Part shown: positions 1 through 7,043 of the stretch, in pieces
How positions within the stretch are numbered: the stretch's first letter is position 1
How the letters are laid out: the number at the start of each line of letters is the position of its first letter
Assembly (NCBI GenBank): GCA_012798365.1
Contig: JAAZNH010000048.1
Location: 1 to 18,156 of the forward strand
Direction of reading: 5' to 3'
Length of the DNA: 18,156 nt
DNA from: Methanomicrobiales archaeon
GTDB lineage: Archaea; Halobacteriota; Methanomicrobia; Methanomicrobiales; Methanospirillaceae
Position numbers and translations under genes: made by a program
Notes under the pieces: model-generated
Seen by the model: the letters and a program-made list of their open reading frames with translations, nothing else
Database searches by the model: none
What the model was told of the DNA's origin: nothing

Positions 1-59
1 GGTTTTTCCCTGAAATCCGTACCATGCAAGAGACACGCCCATTCCTGCACGAGCCCCAT
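1..59 (-). CDS. Possible 5' end of a gene running off the left edge (uncertain)
   Basis: A minus-strand frame opens at an ATG at 57-59 and stays open to the window edge, giving 19 residues (MGLVQEWACLLHGTDFREK). A purine-rich GGGGGAT lies just upstream on the same strand and could be a ribosome-binding site. The A7 run before the ATG could equally be part of a TATA-like element, or a poly-T terminator read on the plus strand. The product is too short to recognise. If real, it would be divergent from the YqhA-like gene with only about 30 bases between the starts. Confidence 0.22.
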   Translation of the reverse strand, partial: MGLVQEWACLLHGTDFREK

Positions 60-90
60 TTTTTTATCCCCCGCCATCCATTGATCTGTG

Positions 91-636
91 ATGGAACCCC
101 ACACAACGGACAAACTTAAAACCTCCGATGAACAGCCAATCTATGAAAGGGTCTTTGAATCCGCGCTCTGGAGTTCCCGGCTTATCGTCCTTCTCGCCGT
201 CATCTTCGGCACCATCAGCGCAATGCTGCTCTTCATAGCAGGATCGATCGAGATCATCTCGAGCATCACGCATGCGATCTCCCTTGCCCATGCAGAGGTA
301 GATTACACAACGCTGCTGTCCGGCATCATTGGCGGTGTCGACCTGTACCTGATCGGCATGGTCCTGTTAATCTTCAGTTTCGGCATCTACGAGCTTGCCA
401 TCTCCAAGATCGATGTTGCCCGCAGCTCGGAGTCCTACCATACCCTGCTTGAGATCTCCAACCTCGATGACCTCAAGAACAAGATCATCAAGGTCATCAT
501 CATGGTGCTCATTGTCAGCTTCTTCCAGCGGGTACTCTCCATGAAGTTCTCGAACTCAACCGATATGCTCTTCATGGCAGTCTCGATTGCAGTTATCTGC
601 ATTGGCGTCTACTATCTCCAGAAACTCAAAATCTGA
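91..636 (+). CDS. UPF0114/YqhA-like integral membrane protein
   Basis: This 181-residue inner-membrane protein belongs to the UPF0114 (YqhA) family, whose biochemical role is unknown. Four hydrophobic segments are visible, at about residues 30-52, 78-100, 133-150 and 158-176. Family hallmarks are an N-terminal FExA...SR stretch (22-30), the VDLYLIGM...FGIYELAISKID block (83-108) and LKNKI (128-132). The length is slightly above the usual ~165. The ATG at 91 is preferred to the in-frame GTG at 88, because TGATC at 82-86 resembles the TGATCC part of the archaeal anti-anti-SD and spaces better to the ATG. The gene appears monocistronic: a 309-base gap follows, with a T5 tract soon after the stop. 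The family call is by remembered motifs and is fairly secure; function is not assigned. Confidence 0.85.
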   Translation: MEPHTTDKLKTSDEQPIYERVFESALWSSRLIVLLAVIFGTISAMLLFIAGSIEIISSITHAISLAHAEVDYTTLLSGIIGGVDLYLIGMVLLIFSFGIYELAISKIDVARSSESYHTLLEISNLDDLKNKIIKVIIMVLIVSFFQRVLSMKFSNSTDMLFMAVSIAVICIGVYYLQKLKI

Positions 637-660
637 TCCCAATAAAACCATAATAATCCA

Positions 661-665
661 TTTTT
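661..665 (+). terminator. Short poly-T tract after the YqhA-like gene
   Basis: A T5 run begins 25 bases after the stop codon. It is followed by two GGATCC copies (669-674 and 684-689) that could pair into a 6-bp stem. Archaeal transcription commonly ends at oligo-T. The tract is short, so the call is weak. Confidence 0.3.
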
Positions 666-761
666 CCCGGATCCGCATTCCCGGGATCCTTAAATACCTG
701 AACGGCATTTTCAGCGATTTTTGCCAAACGGGATAAAAATCAGGCCCGTTCCAGTGGAAGG

Positions 762-777
762 AAAGGGGTATAAAAAT
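762..777 (+). promoter_or_regulatory. Candidate archaeal promoter (BRE + TATA)
   Basis: The purine-rich stretch GAAAGGGG runs directly into TATAAAAATAT, which fits a BRE followed by a TATA box. Initiation would be expected about 25 bases downstream, near 800. The next gene start is at 946, so the leader would be roughly 145 bases, longer than usual. The motif is good but the distance lowers confidence. Confidence 0.4.
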
Positions 778-945
778 ATGATCAAATTGCCGGATTTCCC
801 CTCTGCTGCATCAAAAGACCCTGATTGGAAAATGACCGCATGCATGCCGGGCAAAAATACGGGCATTGCGGCTGTTTTCCCATGCTACCCATAAGGGATA
901 TTGCTGTTGGGCACGCAATAAAGAAACAAGAGAACGTGGTTTTGC

Positions 946-1995
946 ATGGGAAGTCCCTACCTGAGCTCCAACGAATCGATCGTCCTTTCTGCGCACGACA
1001 TCGTGATCAACACGATACCCACTGAGGCAATCCTGACCAACCTGCGTCTGATGCTGGTTGACCGGACCCACCCGCGGATCCTCCCGCAGGATATCCCGTT
1101 TACCGCCATCGAGACCGTGACCATTGGCGAGAATACTGCCGGGGAGCCGGTTCTCTCTCTCTCGGTGGTTACCCGGGACGGGACCCGCCAGCCCCTTGGC
1201 GTGACATTTCCAGAGGCCCCGCGGGTGAACCGTACACAGGAACGGGATGAATGGGCAGCCCGGCTCCGGGAACTGAGTGTCACAGCCCAGCAGAATTCCG
1301 GGGTTATTGAGACGGAACTGGTCCCGCCCTGGGTCGCCGGCCCGGTGCCGGAAGGCCCGGCTGTACCGGATACGGAAGAGATCGTCCCGGCAGGCACGCG
1401 GTTCAAGGGACCGAGCATCTCCGAACGCCGAAACAAGGCTGCCGGTGCTTCCCGGAACCGCAGTATCGGTATCGCGGTCGCGATCATTCTGGTAATTGCT
1501 GTCGTGATTGCCGGGGTCTATTTCTTTGCCCCGCCCTTTGCACCCGGACCGGCACCCCGGGATACCCCTGCCCCGACTGCTGTGCCAACCGAAGTAACCC
1601 CGCAGGAGACAATGCCGGTCACTACCCCCGCCCCCGAGGTCACCATACCTACGGTAACGGAAACCACGGTAGTCCCCAAACCTTCGCCGCAAAGCATCAT
1701 TCCCGCATCCGGGGTATGGGCCCGGGTCCAGTATGACGGGGCCTTCAGCGGTTCCGTGGGAGCACCCGGCCGGTTCAAGGATGTCACCGGTTCCGGCGAA
1801 CAGTTCTTCCAGATCCCGGCAAAAGACGAGATTGTCACCGCAACGATCACCAAACTGGACGCTTCAGGAAATCCCCTGACTATCGGAATATACCAGGACG
1901 GGACGCTGGTGAAATCAGCAACCATCACCAAACCCAAGGGGACGATCAGCCTTGATGCTGACCTGCGGGCGGTAACAACCATCACCACACCCTGA
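946..1995 (+). CDS. Single-pass membrane protein, cytoplasmic N-domain and external C-domain (paralogue 1)
   Basis: This 349-residue protein has no function I recognise. Residues 1-112 form a conserved, mainly beta-predicted domain (MGSPYLSSNESIVLSA at the start, TNLRLMLVDR at 31-40, ending ERDEWAARLRELSV). Its length and strand pattern loosely recall bacterial PH-like domains, which is a guess. A positively charged stretch (RRNK...SRNRS, 161-173) precedes one TM helix (173-195). There is no signal peptide, so the N-domain should be cytoplasmic and the C-terminus external. A Pro/Thr-rich stalk (196-254) leads to a compact domain (256-340) with GVWARVQYDG, TGSGEQFF and GIYQDGTLV. The downstream neighbour shares both end domains, so this is a tandem duplication. 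The Shine-Dalgarno site is poor (GTGGT at 936-940), but the start matches the paralogue's MGxPYL. Cell-surface or envelope sensing is possible but unproven. Confidence 0.85.
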   Translation: MGSPYLSSNESIVLSAHDIVINTIPTEAILTNLRLMLVDRTHPRILPQDIPFTAIETVTIGENTAGEPVLSLSVVTRDGTRQPLGVTFPEAPRVNRTQERDEWAARLRELSVTAQQNSGVIETELVPPWVAGPVPEGPAVPDTEEIVPAGTRFKGPSISERRNKAAGASRNRSIGIAVAIILVIAVVIAGVYFFAPPFAPGPAPRDTPAPTAVPTEVTPQETMPVTTPAPEVTIPTVTETTVVPKPSPQSIIPASGVWARVQYDGAFSGSVGAPGRFKDVTGSGEQFFQIPAKDEIVTATITKLDASGNPLTIGIYQDGTLVKSATITKPKGTISLDADLRAVTTITTP

Positions 1996-2001
1996 TCCCT
2001 C

Positions 2002-2007
2002 TTTTTT
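2002..2007 (+). terminator. Poly-T tract after paralogue 1
   Basis: A T6 run starts seven bases after the stop codon, in a pyrimidine-rich context. This is the usual form of an archaeal terminator. It suggests the downstream paralogue may also have its own promoter; CTAAAAAG near 2025 is a weak TATA candidate. Confidence 0.45.
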
Positions 2008-2078
2008 CCGGCCGGAACTATCTAAAAAGCATTTAGTTGAAGAGAACACAACAGCTGAAGAGTAATCCCTGAGGTCCC

Positions 2079-3845
2079 ATGGGCATCCCCTATTTAAAAA
2101 GCGGAGAATCCATCATCCTGACAGCGGACCGGATCAACGCTGACGCGGTGGCATATGACGCGATGATGACAAGCCGCAGCCTTATCCTCATCGACAGTCG
2201 CACTGCCCGGTCCGAGCCCCGGATTATCGATCTTGCAGGAATCCGGTCGGTCAGGAGCGGCAGGGCTGCAACCGGAGAGCCGGTCATCATTCTCACCCTT
2301 GCAGGAGGGGAGGATGATGAGATCCGGCGGGATCTGCTGTTCACGCAGGCGCCGGGAGAAAACCGGGTGCATGAGCGGGACATCTGGCTACGGAAACTCA
2401 TCGAACTCTCGGTTTCGGGAAAAGGCCCCGCACCGGCCCCAAAAGAGGAAGGCGGGGGACAGCATCTCCCGGCCGGGGGGGGGATGCAGCCCTCGGTCCG
2501 GCGCTGGCTTGCCCCGGATATCATCCGCCCCCGCACCGGCTCGCAGCCCCGCGACGAACCGGCACCCCCGGTGGTCATCAGCATTGATGATCCGGAACCC
2601 GAACGCGGATCGCAGGAAGATCCCGGCGCAGACCCGGAACCCGTTGTGGAACCACCAGCCGACGAAACCCCGGGACCGGCCGCGGAAGAACCGGCACACG
2701 ATGCAGGAGGCGCTGGCAACGTACCGGCCCCGGGGCTGCAGATTGACCCCTCTACCATCCTTGTTGCCGTGCGTTCGCTGACCGAGAAAGCCGTGCAGCA
2801 GGAAGCAAAGGCCGCCACGATAAGGCTGACATCCCCGCTGCCCGAGCTGCCACAGCCGGGTCCGGCAGCACCTGCCGGTGATGAAAAATCCAGCCAGCCC
2901 GTCGTGGTCGAGGAGGAAGAACCAGAGCCTGCCTTCGGTGACGAAATCCCGGCACCGGACATCAGGACCCGGTCACTGCTCCCGGAGATTCCCCTGCAGC
3001 AGCCGGAGAAAAACCAGGACCCGCCACACCCTCTGCCGGTGCCTGCACCGGAAGCACAGGTACCGGCTGTTTATGAGGCAGCACCCGGACCGGAACCGGT
3101 GCACACACCGGTTCCTGATAGCCGGGAGCCAGTTGCACCTCCGGAGCCGGCAGCAACTCCAAAGCCGGCTGCAGCTACGCGCGGCAGGAGGGGAAAAAAC
3201 CCGGCGGTGAAGACACCTGAAAAAACGGGGGCAGGCCCGGCCGGCAGGCCGGCCGTTGTGCCACCCGCTCTGCCTGCTGCGGGTCTCCCAAAGGAGAAGG
3301 CTGCCCGCTCCCCTGCGCCGTCAAAGGATAGATCCATCATCATCACGGTTGCGGCAATCATCCTCCTGTTGCTCGCGGTTTTTGCAATCCCCATCATTTC
3401 AGGTGGAAAAAACGTCCCGCCGTACGCCCCTGAGGATATCCCGGCAACCATTGCGGTGACTGCAACCACAACAACACCCGCGCCGGCCCCCGCAGAGATA
3501 ACCCGCGAAGGGGTCTGGGTCCGCATCATCTGCCCGGGACACTTTACCGGAAAGGCCGGAAGCGTGGACCATCTCCAGCAGGTCTCTGGGACCGGGGAGA
3601 AGTATGTAAAAGCGCTCAGCAGCGAAAGCGTGGTGAGCGCCATAATCGAAAAAACCGAAGATTCCGGTGACGAACTCCGGGTGGAGATGTACCGGGACGG
3701 CAGGCTTATCGCATCCCGTTCAACTTCCACACCACGGGGAAGTGTGAACCTGCTCATCGATCCCGCAACCGGGCAGGCACCCGGCCTTACCACGGTCACG
3801 ACGGCAAAAGCAACCCCTGCCAGCGGGAAAATTGAGTATCTCTGA
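2079..3845 (+). CDS. Single-pass membrane protein with long Pro-rich cytoplasmic region (paralogue 2)
   Basis: This 588-residue protein is the paralogue of its upstream neighbour, 83 bases away. It starts MGIPYLKSGESIILTA and keeps the same N-domain (1-113, ending HERDIWLRKLIELSV). The two proteins differ mainly in the next part: here about 300 residues (115-417) of Pro/Ala/Glu-rich, low-complexity sequence separate the N-domain from the TM helix (418-441). A short Thr/Pro stalk then leads to the C-domain (477-562: GVWVRIICPGHF, SGTGEKYV, EMYRDGRLI). Basic residues before the helix (411-418) again predict N-inside, C-outside. The Pro-rich region is predicted disordered and would sit in the cytoplasm, which is unusual because such stalks are normally outside. 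GAGGT at 2071-2075 is the ribosome-binding site. Function unknown. Confidence 0.85.
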   Translation: MGIPYLKSGESIILTADRINADAVAYDAMMTSRSLILIDSRTARSEPRIIDLAGIRSVRSGRAATGEPVIILTLAGGEDDEIRRDLLFTQAPGENRVHERDIWLRKLIELSVSGKGPAPAPKEEGGGQHLPAGGGMQPSVRRWLAPDIIRPRTGSQPRDEPAPPVVISIDDPEPERGSQEDPGADPEPVVEPPADETPGPAAEEPAHDAGGAGNVPAPGLQIDPSTILVAVRSLTEKAVQQEAKAATIRLTSPLPELPQPGPAAPAGDEKSSQPVVVEEEEPEPAFGDEIPAPDIRTRSLLPEIPLQQPEKNQDPPHPLPVPAPEAQVPAVYEAAPGPEPVHTPVPDSREPVAPPEPAATPKPAAATRGRRGKNPAVKTPEKTGAGPAGRPAVVPPALPAAGLPKEKAARSPAPSKDRSIIITVAAIILLLLAVFAIPIISGGKNVPPYAPEDIPATIAVTATTTTPAPAPAEITREGVWVRIICPGHFTGKAGSVDHLQQVSGTGEKYVKALSSESVVSAIIEKTEDSGDELRVEMYRDGRLIASRSTSTPRGSVNLLIDPATGQAPGLTTVTTAKATPASGKIEYL

Positions 3846-3854
3846 TCGGTTCTG

Positions 3855-3895
3855 CCGGGTCATCCCTGACCGGAACCCTTCCGGGGGATACCCGG
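3855..3895. terminator. Two short hairpins between convergent genes
   Basis: The 88-base gap between paralogue 2 and moeA holds two inverted repeats. CCGGGTCA (3855-3862) pairs with TGACCGG (3867-3873) with one bulged G, and CCGGG (3881-3885) pairs with CCCGG (3891-3895). Neither is followed by a T tract, so a role as a bidirectional terminator is only suggested by position. Confidence 0.25.
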
Positions 3896-3933
3896 GCAGG
3901 CGGGGACAGAAGGGAATAATGCCGCTGGCCCGG

Positions 3934-5142
3934 TTACCAGAGGATAACTTCAACGGTGCTTCCCTGTTCAATGCCCTCGGCCCCGGCCGGGATGCAGACA
4001 AGACCGTCACTCCGGACCAGGGTATTGAGGAGCCCCGACTTCCCGAAAAGCGGCGTGGCAATCCCGTTCTCAACCCTCACCCTCACGTATTCCTCCCGGC
4101 CGCGTTGTGACGGGACATTCACGGCAAGCGTTGCCCGGGCTGTCCGCTGGAGGGATTTTTCCATCCCCAGCATCCGGTCCAGGAGCGGCCGGACAATGGC
4201 GACCAGGACAACAAACGCTGACGCCGGATGACCCGGAAGACCAAAGACCGGTTTATTGGCAACCCGCCCGATAATGGTCGGTTTCCCCGGTGCTATTGCA
4301 ATCCCGTGGACAAGGACTTCGCCCTGGGCAGCAATGGTGCCGGCAGTCATGTCCCGGTCATCCTTGGAACTTCCCCCGGACAAGAGGACAACATCACACT
4401 CCGGGATGGCCCGTTGCAGCACAGAAGAGAACGCCTCGGGCTCATCCCGCACGAAACCATAGATGCGGGGAATGCAGCCATATTCCGCAAGGTATGCGGC
4501 GATCATCGGTGCATTGGCATCCCGGACCTGGCCGGGCTCCGGGATCGTGCTGACCGGCACCAGCTCGTTACCGGTCGAGATGATACCGATAACCGGGCGG
4601 TGAGCAACCGGGACCGAAGCACACCCGATGGCGGCAAGTACCCCGATATCCCGTGGCGTGAGCCGGCGGCCGGCGGAAAAGACCACCTCGCCTTTGCGGA
4701 AATCCTCATCGTGCAGGAGGACGTTCTCGCCATGGGCCGCAGTTTTTTTGATGAGGATGGTATCTCCGGCCTCCTCGGTGTATTCAACCATGACCACGGC
4801 ATCAGCCCCGGCGGGAAGGACACCACCTGTCGGGATATAGGCGCATTCACCGGATTGGATGATAAGATCCTGCTCCTGCCGGCCCATACTGATCCTGCCA
4901 CGATTCTGCAGGAGGGCCGGGACCGATTCACCAGCCCCGGCGGTATCGGCAGCCCGGACCGCAAACCCGTCAACAACGGAGCGGTCAAAACCGGGAACCG
5001 CAGAATCCGCCGCAACCGGGCCGGCAAGGATCCGGCCGGCTGCAGATTCAAGCCCGACCATCTCGGAAGAGCAGGGCGGGGAGATGCGGTTCACTACCGC
5101 AACCGCATCACTGACCGGAATGACGTTGAAGAACCGGCTCAT
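3934..5142 (-). CDS. moeA: Molybdopterin molybdenumtransferase MoeA
   Basis: MoeA inserts molybdate or tungstate into adenylylated molybdopterin, the last common step of Mo/W-cofactor synthesis, in the cytoplasm. Methanogens need this for formylmethanofuran and formate dehydrogenases. The 402-residue length is normal. Visible family blocks are PGFDRSVVDGFAV (50-62), TGGVLPAGADAVVMVE (105-120), the MogA-like start VIGIISTGNEL (184-194), GQVRDAN (204-210), LSGGSS (254-259), APGKPT (284-289) and FGLPGHPASAF (300-310), plus the C-terminal beta domain to residue 402. The phosphate-loop region reads SSKDDRDMT where many homologues have S-x-G-x-x-D, so the glycine is replaced while the final Asp is kept. 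The ATG at 5142 overlaps the stop of the small upstream gene (ATGA), indicating translational coupling. Confidence 0.95.
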   Translation of the reverse strand: MSRFFNVIPVSDAVAVVNRISPPCSSEMVGLESAAGRILAGPVAADSAVPGFDRSVVDGFAVRAADTAGAGESVPALLQNRGRISMGRQEQDLIIQSGECAYIPTGGVLPAGADAVVMVEYTEEAGDTILIKKTAAHGENVLLHDEDFRKGEVVFSAGRRLTPRDIGVLAAIGCASVPVAHRPVIGIISTGNELVPVSTIPEPGQVRDANAPMIAAYLAEYGCIPRIYGFVRDEPEAFSSVLQRAIPECDVVLLSGGSSKDDRDMTAGTIAAQGEVLVHGIAIAPGKPTIIGRVANKPVFGLPGHPASAFVVLVAIVRPLLDRMLGMEKSLQRTARATLAVNVPSQRGREEYVRVRVENGIATPLFGKSGLLNTLVRSDGLVCIPAGAEGIEQGSTVEVILW

Positions 5143-5315
5143 TTGAAGCAGCCCAGCTGGCAGCTGCGGATCTTGATCTTGTTTTTGGTCAAATACTCCC
5201 CGAGGACAAGCCGGGAAACCTTTGCTTTTTCTGCAATATCAAAAGCCTGCGGGCAGGTGATCTTGTCCGTGATTCCGGCTTCCTCTAAGGCTTTTTTAAT
5301 CTTGGCATCGCTCAT
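5139..5315 (-). CDS. 58-residue CxxxC protein, possible HTH, coupled to moeA
   Basis: This small protein has about 45 residues of helical sequence that could be a helix-turn-helix (TCPQAFDIAEKAKVSRLVLGEYL at 20-42, shown only to mark the region by its ends) followed by a C-terminal tail with IRSCQLGCFK. The Cys-Gln-Leu-Gly-Cys pair at 50 and 54, with Cys20, could bind metal or be redox-active. I recall similar short proteins ending in CQLGCF in other methanogens, but I cannot confirm a family. The ATG at 5315 is chosen over an in-frame TTG at 5327. Its stop overlaps the moeA start by four bases, so the two are surely cotranscribed. A role in regulating or assisting Mo/W-cofactor synthesis is inferred from context only. 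Confidence 0.7.
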   Translation of the reverse strand: MSDAKIKKALEEAGITDKITCPQAFDIAEKAKVSRLVLGEYLTKNKIKIRSCQLGCFK

Positions 5316-5439
5316 GGTAATCCACAATCACTGTACTTCCTTTCAACTGTATACCTCTTGTGGAATGTGACCTGCCATGGTGACCATGGCCGGATCCCGT
5401 AACCCTCACGCAGGTTTATCGGACCGGGCAACTAAATCC

Positions 5440-5450
5440 GGCATAATACA
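5440..5450 (+). promoter_or_regulatory. Weak TATA-like element ahead of the TusA-like gene
   Basis: GCATAATACAA lies about 32 bases before the ATG at 5482. Initiation some 25 bases downstream would give a very short leader, consistent with the absence of a clear ribosome-binding site at that ATG. The match to the archaeal TATA consensus is only fair. Confidence 0.28.
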
Positions 5451-5481
5451 AAGAACAACGGTAATCGATACCGATACAACC

Positions 5482-5739
5482 ATGACTACGCGGAGGCTGG
5501 ACATCACCGGGCCCGTCAGCCCTTACTGCATCCTTGCAGTACAGAAGAAAGCAAAGGCTTTATTGCCGTCAGACGAATTGATCATTACCTGCACATCCAC
5601 CCCCGCTGCAACCACCTACATTCCCCGTATTGCACAAGAGCACAGCCTTGCAATCCGGTCGCGGAAGCCTGCAAAAGGACTGTGGGAGATTACCCTCACG
5701 CGGGCAGGCACAAAAAACCCCGCCGGACCAGACCCATGA
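5482..5739 (+). CDS. TusA/SirA-like sulfur carrier protein with altered motif
   Basis: TusA-family proteins carry sulfur as a persulfide on a Cys in a CPxP motif and pass it to DsrE-type partners. This 85-residue protein has the family order: LDITG at the start, the motif region, then a hydrophobic strand with TPAATTYIPRIAQEHS (40-55) matching the DDPATxxDI...C block, and a final strand WEITLTR. The motif reads G10-P-V-S-P-Y-C16, so the usual Cys position holds Ser13 and a Cys sits three residues later. The ATG at 5482 is preferred to an upstream in-frame ATG at 5377, although the latter has a plausible GTGACC ribosome site. The extra 35 residues carry rare codons (tta, ata-ata, aga) and look unlike the family. 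The stop overlaps the next start as ATGA. Confidence 0.72.
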   Translation: MTTRRLDITGPVSPYCILAVQKKAKALLPSDELIITCTSTPAATTYIPRIAQEHSLAIRSRKPAKGLWEITLTRAGTKNPAGPDP

Positions 5740-6980
5740 ATGCCCATGTTGTCCTCTTCTCCAGCCCCGTCACCCCGGAACGTCTCTCGTGGATAGAGGA
5801 ATGTCTCAAATTCTTCCTGGTCCAGCTCTCCCCCGAGACCCTTGTGCATGCAAAAGCCGGCGAGAACCCGGTCCTTACCTTCTTCCTCACGGGCGATGCG
5901 CTGTACAGCCTGGTGGACCCGGAGACCCTGCAGATATGGAACATTATCCTGGGATTTTCCCAGGTCCGGCTGATCTGTGACCGGCGGGAGCTGGATATCC
6001 GGGGGATCTCTGTCGCACCGTTAAAGATGCGGTTTGTTGACCAGGTTGCCGACACCAACAGCACCGCAGCTGATGGAAAAGGGTCCTTCTGGAAAGACCT
6101 TGTCCAGGAAACAAGGCAGACAAAAACACCGCTTCCGGCAACTGCCGGCTGGTTTGAGACCCGGTCACCCTACATGCACCAGTCAGCCTTGTATGGTATC
6201 CGGTTCCTGTCCGCTGCAATCGAGGACCGGGCTTCTGCTGAACTCTCCACGTACCTGGATGGCATCCACTGCGGCCACCATGGCCAGAACCCTCCGGACC
6301 GGGAGAATATCGGCAGGAGCATCAGAACCCTCGAGAAGAGCGCACAGGCTGCAGGACTCTCGTTCCACACGCTCGGGTGCAGCCAGTCCTCGTCAGCGCG
6401 GGGCTATTGTACCTGGGATGATGGAATGGGCCGGGTCATCTCAACCTGCACGGAACGGGCGTTCCGGATTCGCGATCTCTCATGGCTGATCAGCCGGTTT
6501 TCCCTGCCCCATCCCATCCTTTCAGCCGACTGCGCAATCCTTGCCCGGAAAAAGGTCTCCGCGCCGCTGGTCGACCGGGCGGAAAAAGCTGGCACGGCCC
6601 CGCCGATAACCATCCTGGTAACTCACAAACCGTACGGGACCGGGGATACCGCCGGGGCGATCGCGTTCGCCGTTGCCGCCGCTCATGCAGGAATCCTGAC
6701 CCGGGTGGTCTTTATTGAAGACGGGATTTATGCCCTGACCGGCAGCCAGCGGGTGCCGGAACACTCGGACCGGCCCACCATCCAGGAACTCATTTCCCTT
6801 GTTGCAGGCAACGAGAACCTCCATTTCTTTGCCTTCACACCATCCTTCCAGAAACGCAGTATCCAGAAAGACCGGTCCCAAAACGCGGTGCTTGATATCG
6901 GCTACCCCGGCCTGGGCAAGATCTTTTTCTACCCTCCGTCGAACGTGCAGGCTGAGCACCAGCGGATCATCATCTTCTGA
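5736..6980 (+). CDS. Multi-domain DsrE-like protein (probable fusion of three DsrE-type domains)
   Basis: DsrE/TusBCD-type domains accept sulfur from TusA-like carriers. The 414-residue protein appears to hold three such units. Unit 1 (1-105) starts HVVLFSSP and has LICDRRELDIRG with Cys81 at the usual active-site place. Unit 2 (about 150-270) has GIHCGHHG (Cys179), then HTLGCSQSSSARGYC (Cys215, Cys225), again fitting the C...RG signature. Unit 3 (289-414) opens ITILVTHKPYGTGDTAGAIA, the most typical DsrE start, but has HFFAFTPSFQKRS where the Cys would be. Bacterial systems use separate subunits (DsrEFH, TusBCD), so this would be a single-chain version. The start at 5736 overlaps the TusA-like stop, implying coupled translation and a working pair. 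Unit 3 is the surest assignment, unit 1 moderate, unit 2 least. Confidence 0.72.
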   Translation: MNAHVVLFSSPVTPERLSWIEECLKFFLVQLSPETLVHAKAGENPVLTFFLTGDALYSLVDPETLQIWNIILGFSQVRLICDRRELDIRGISVAPLKMRFVDQVADTNSTAADGKGSFWKDLVQETRQTKTPLPATAGWFETRSPYMHQSALYGIRFLSAAIEDRASAELSTYLDGIHCGHHGQNPPDRENIGRSIRTLEKSAQAAGLSFHTLGCSQSSSARGYCTWDDGMGRVISTCTERAFRIRDLSWLISRFSLPHPILSADCAILARKKVSAPLVDRAEKAGTAPPITILVTHKPYGTGDTAGAIAFAVAAAHAGILTRVVFIEDGIYALTGSQRVPEHSDRPTIQELISLVAGNENLHFFAFTPSFQKRSIQKDRSQNAVLDIGYPGLGKIFFYPPSNVQAEHQRIIIF

Positions 6981-7043
6981 TCTTCGGGGCAGATCCGGCC
7001 CGTCGATGAAAGATACATATCCTGCAGAGGCCACCAGCCAGGA

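Larger units (their letters stand above)
637..945. other. 309-base intergenic region
   Basis: The region holds the T5 tract near 661, a weak TATA-like TTAAATA near 690, and a better promoter-like element near 768. I see no convincing gene here: the short open frames have no ribosome-binding site, and one of them starts inside the TATA-like element. The last 145 bases would form a long leader for the gene at 946 if the 768 promoter is used. No RNA gene fold or riboswitch signature was recognised. Confidence 0.5.

Noticed and set aside
778..894. 38-codon plus-strand frame starting MIKLPDF
   Set aside because: Its ATG overlaps the end of the candidate TATA box, so the promoter could not transcribe it, and no ribosome site precedes it.
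811..1692. Minus-strand open frame opposite paralogue 1
   Set aside because: Arg/Gly-rich translation without domains, fully overlapped by the conserved plus-strand gene.
4228..5370. Long plus-strand open frame (380 codons) opposite moeA
   Set aside because: It is antisense to a clear MoeA; the translation has no recognisable domain, and long antisense frames are expected in GC-rich coding DNA.
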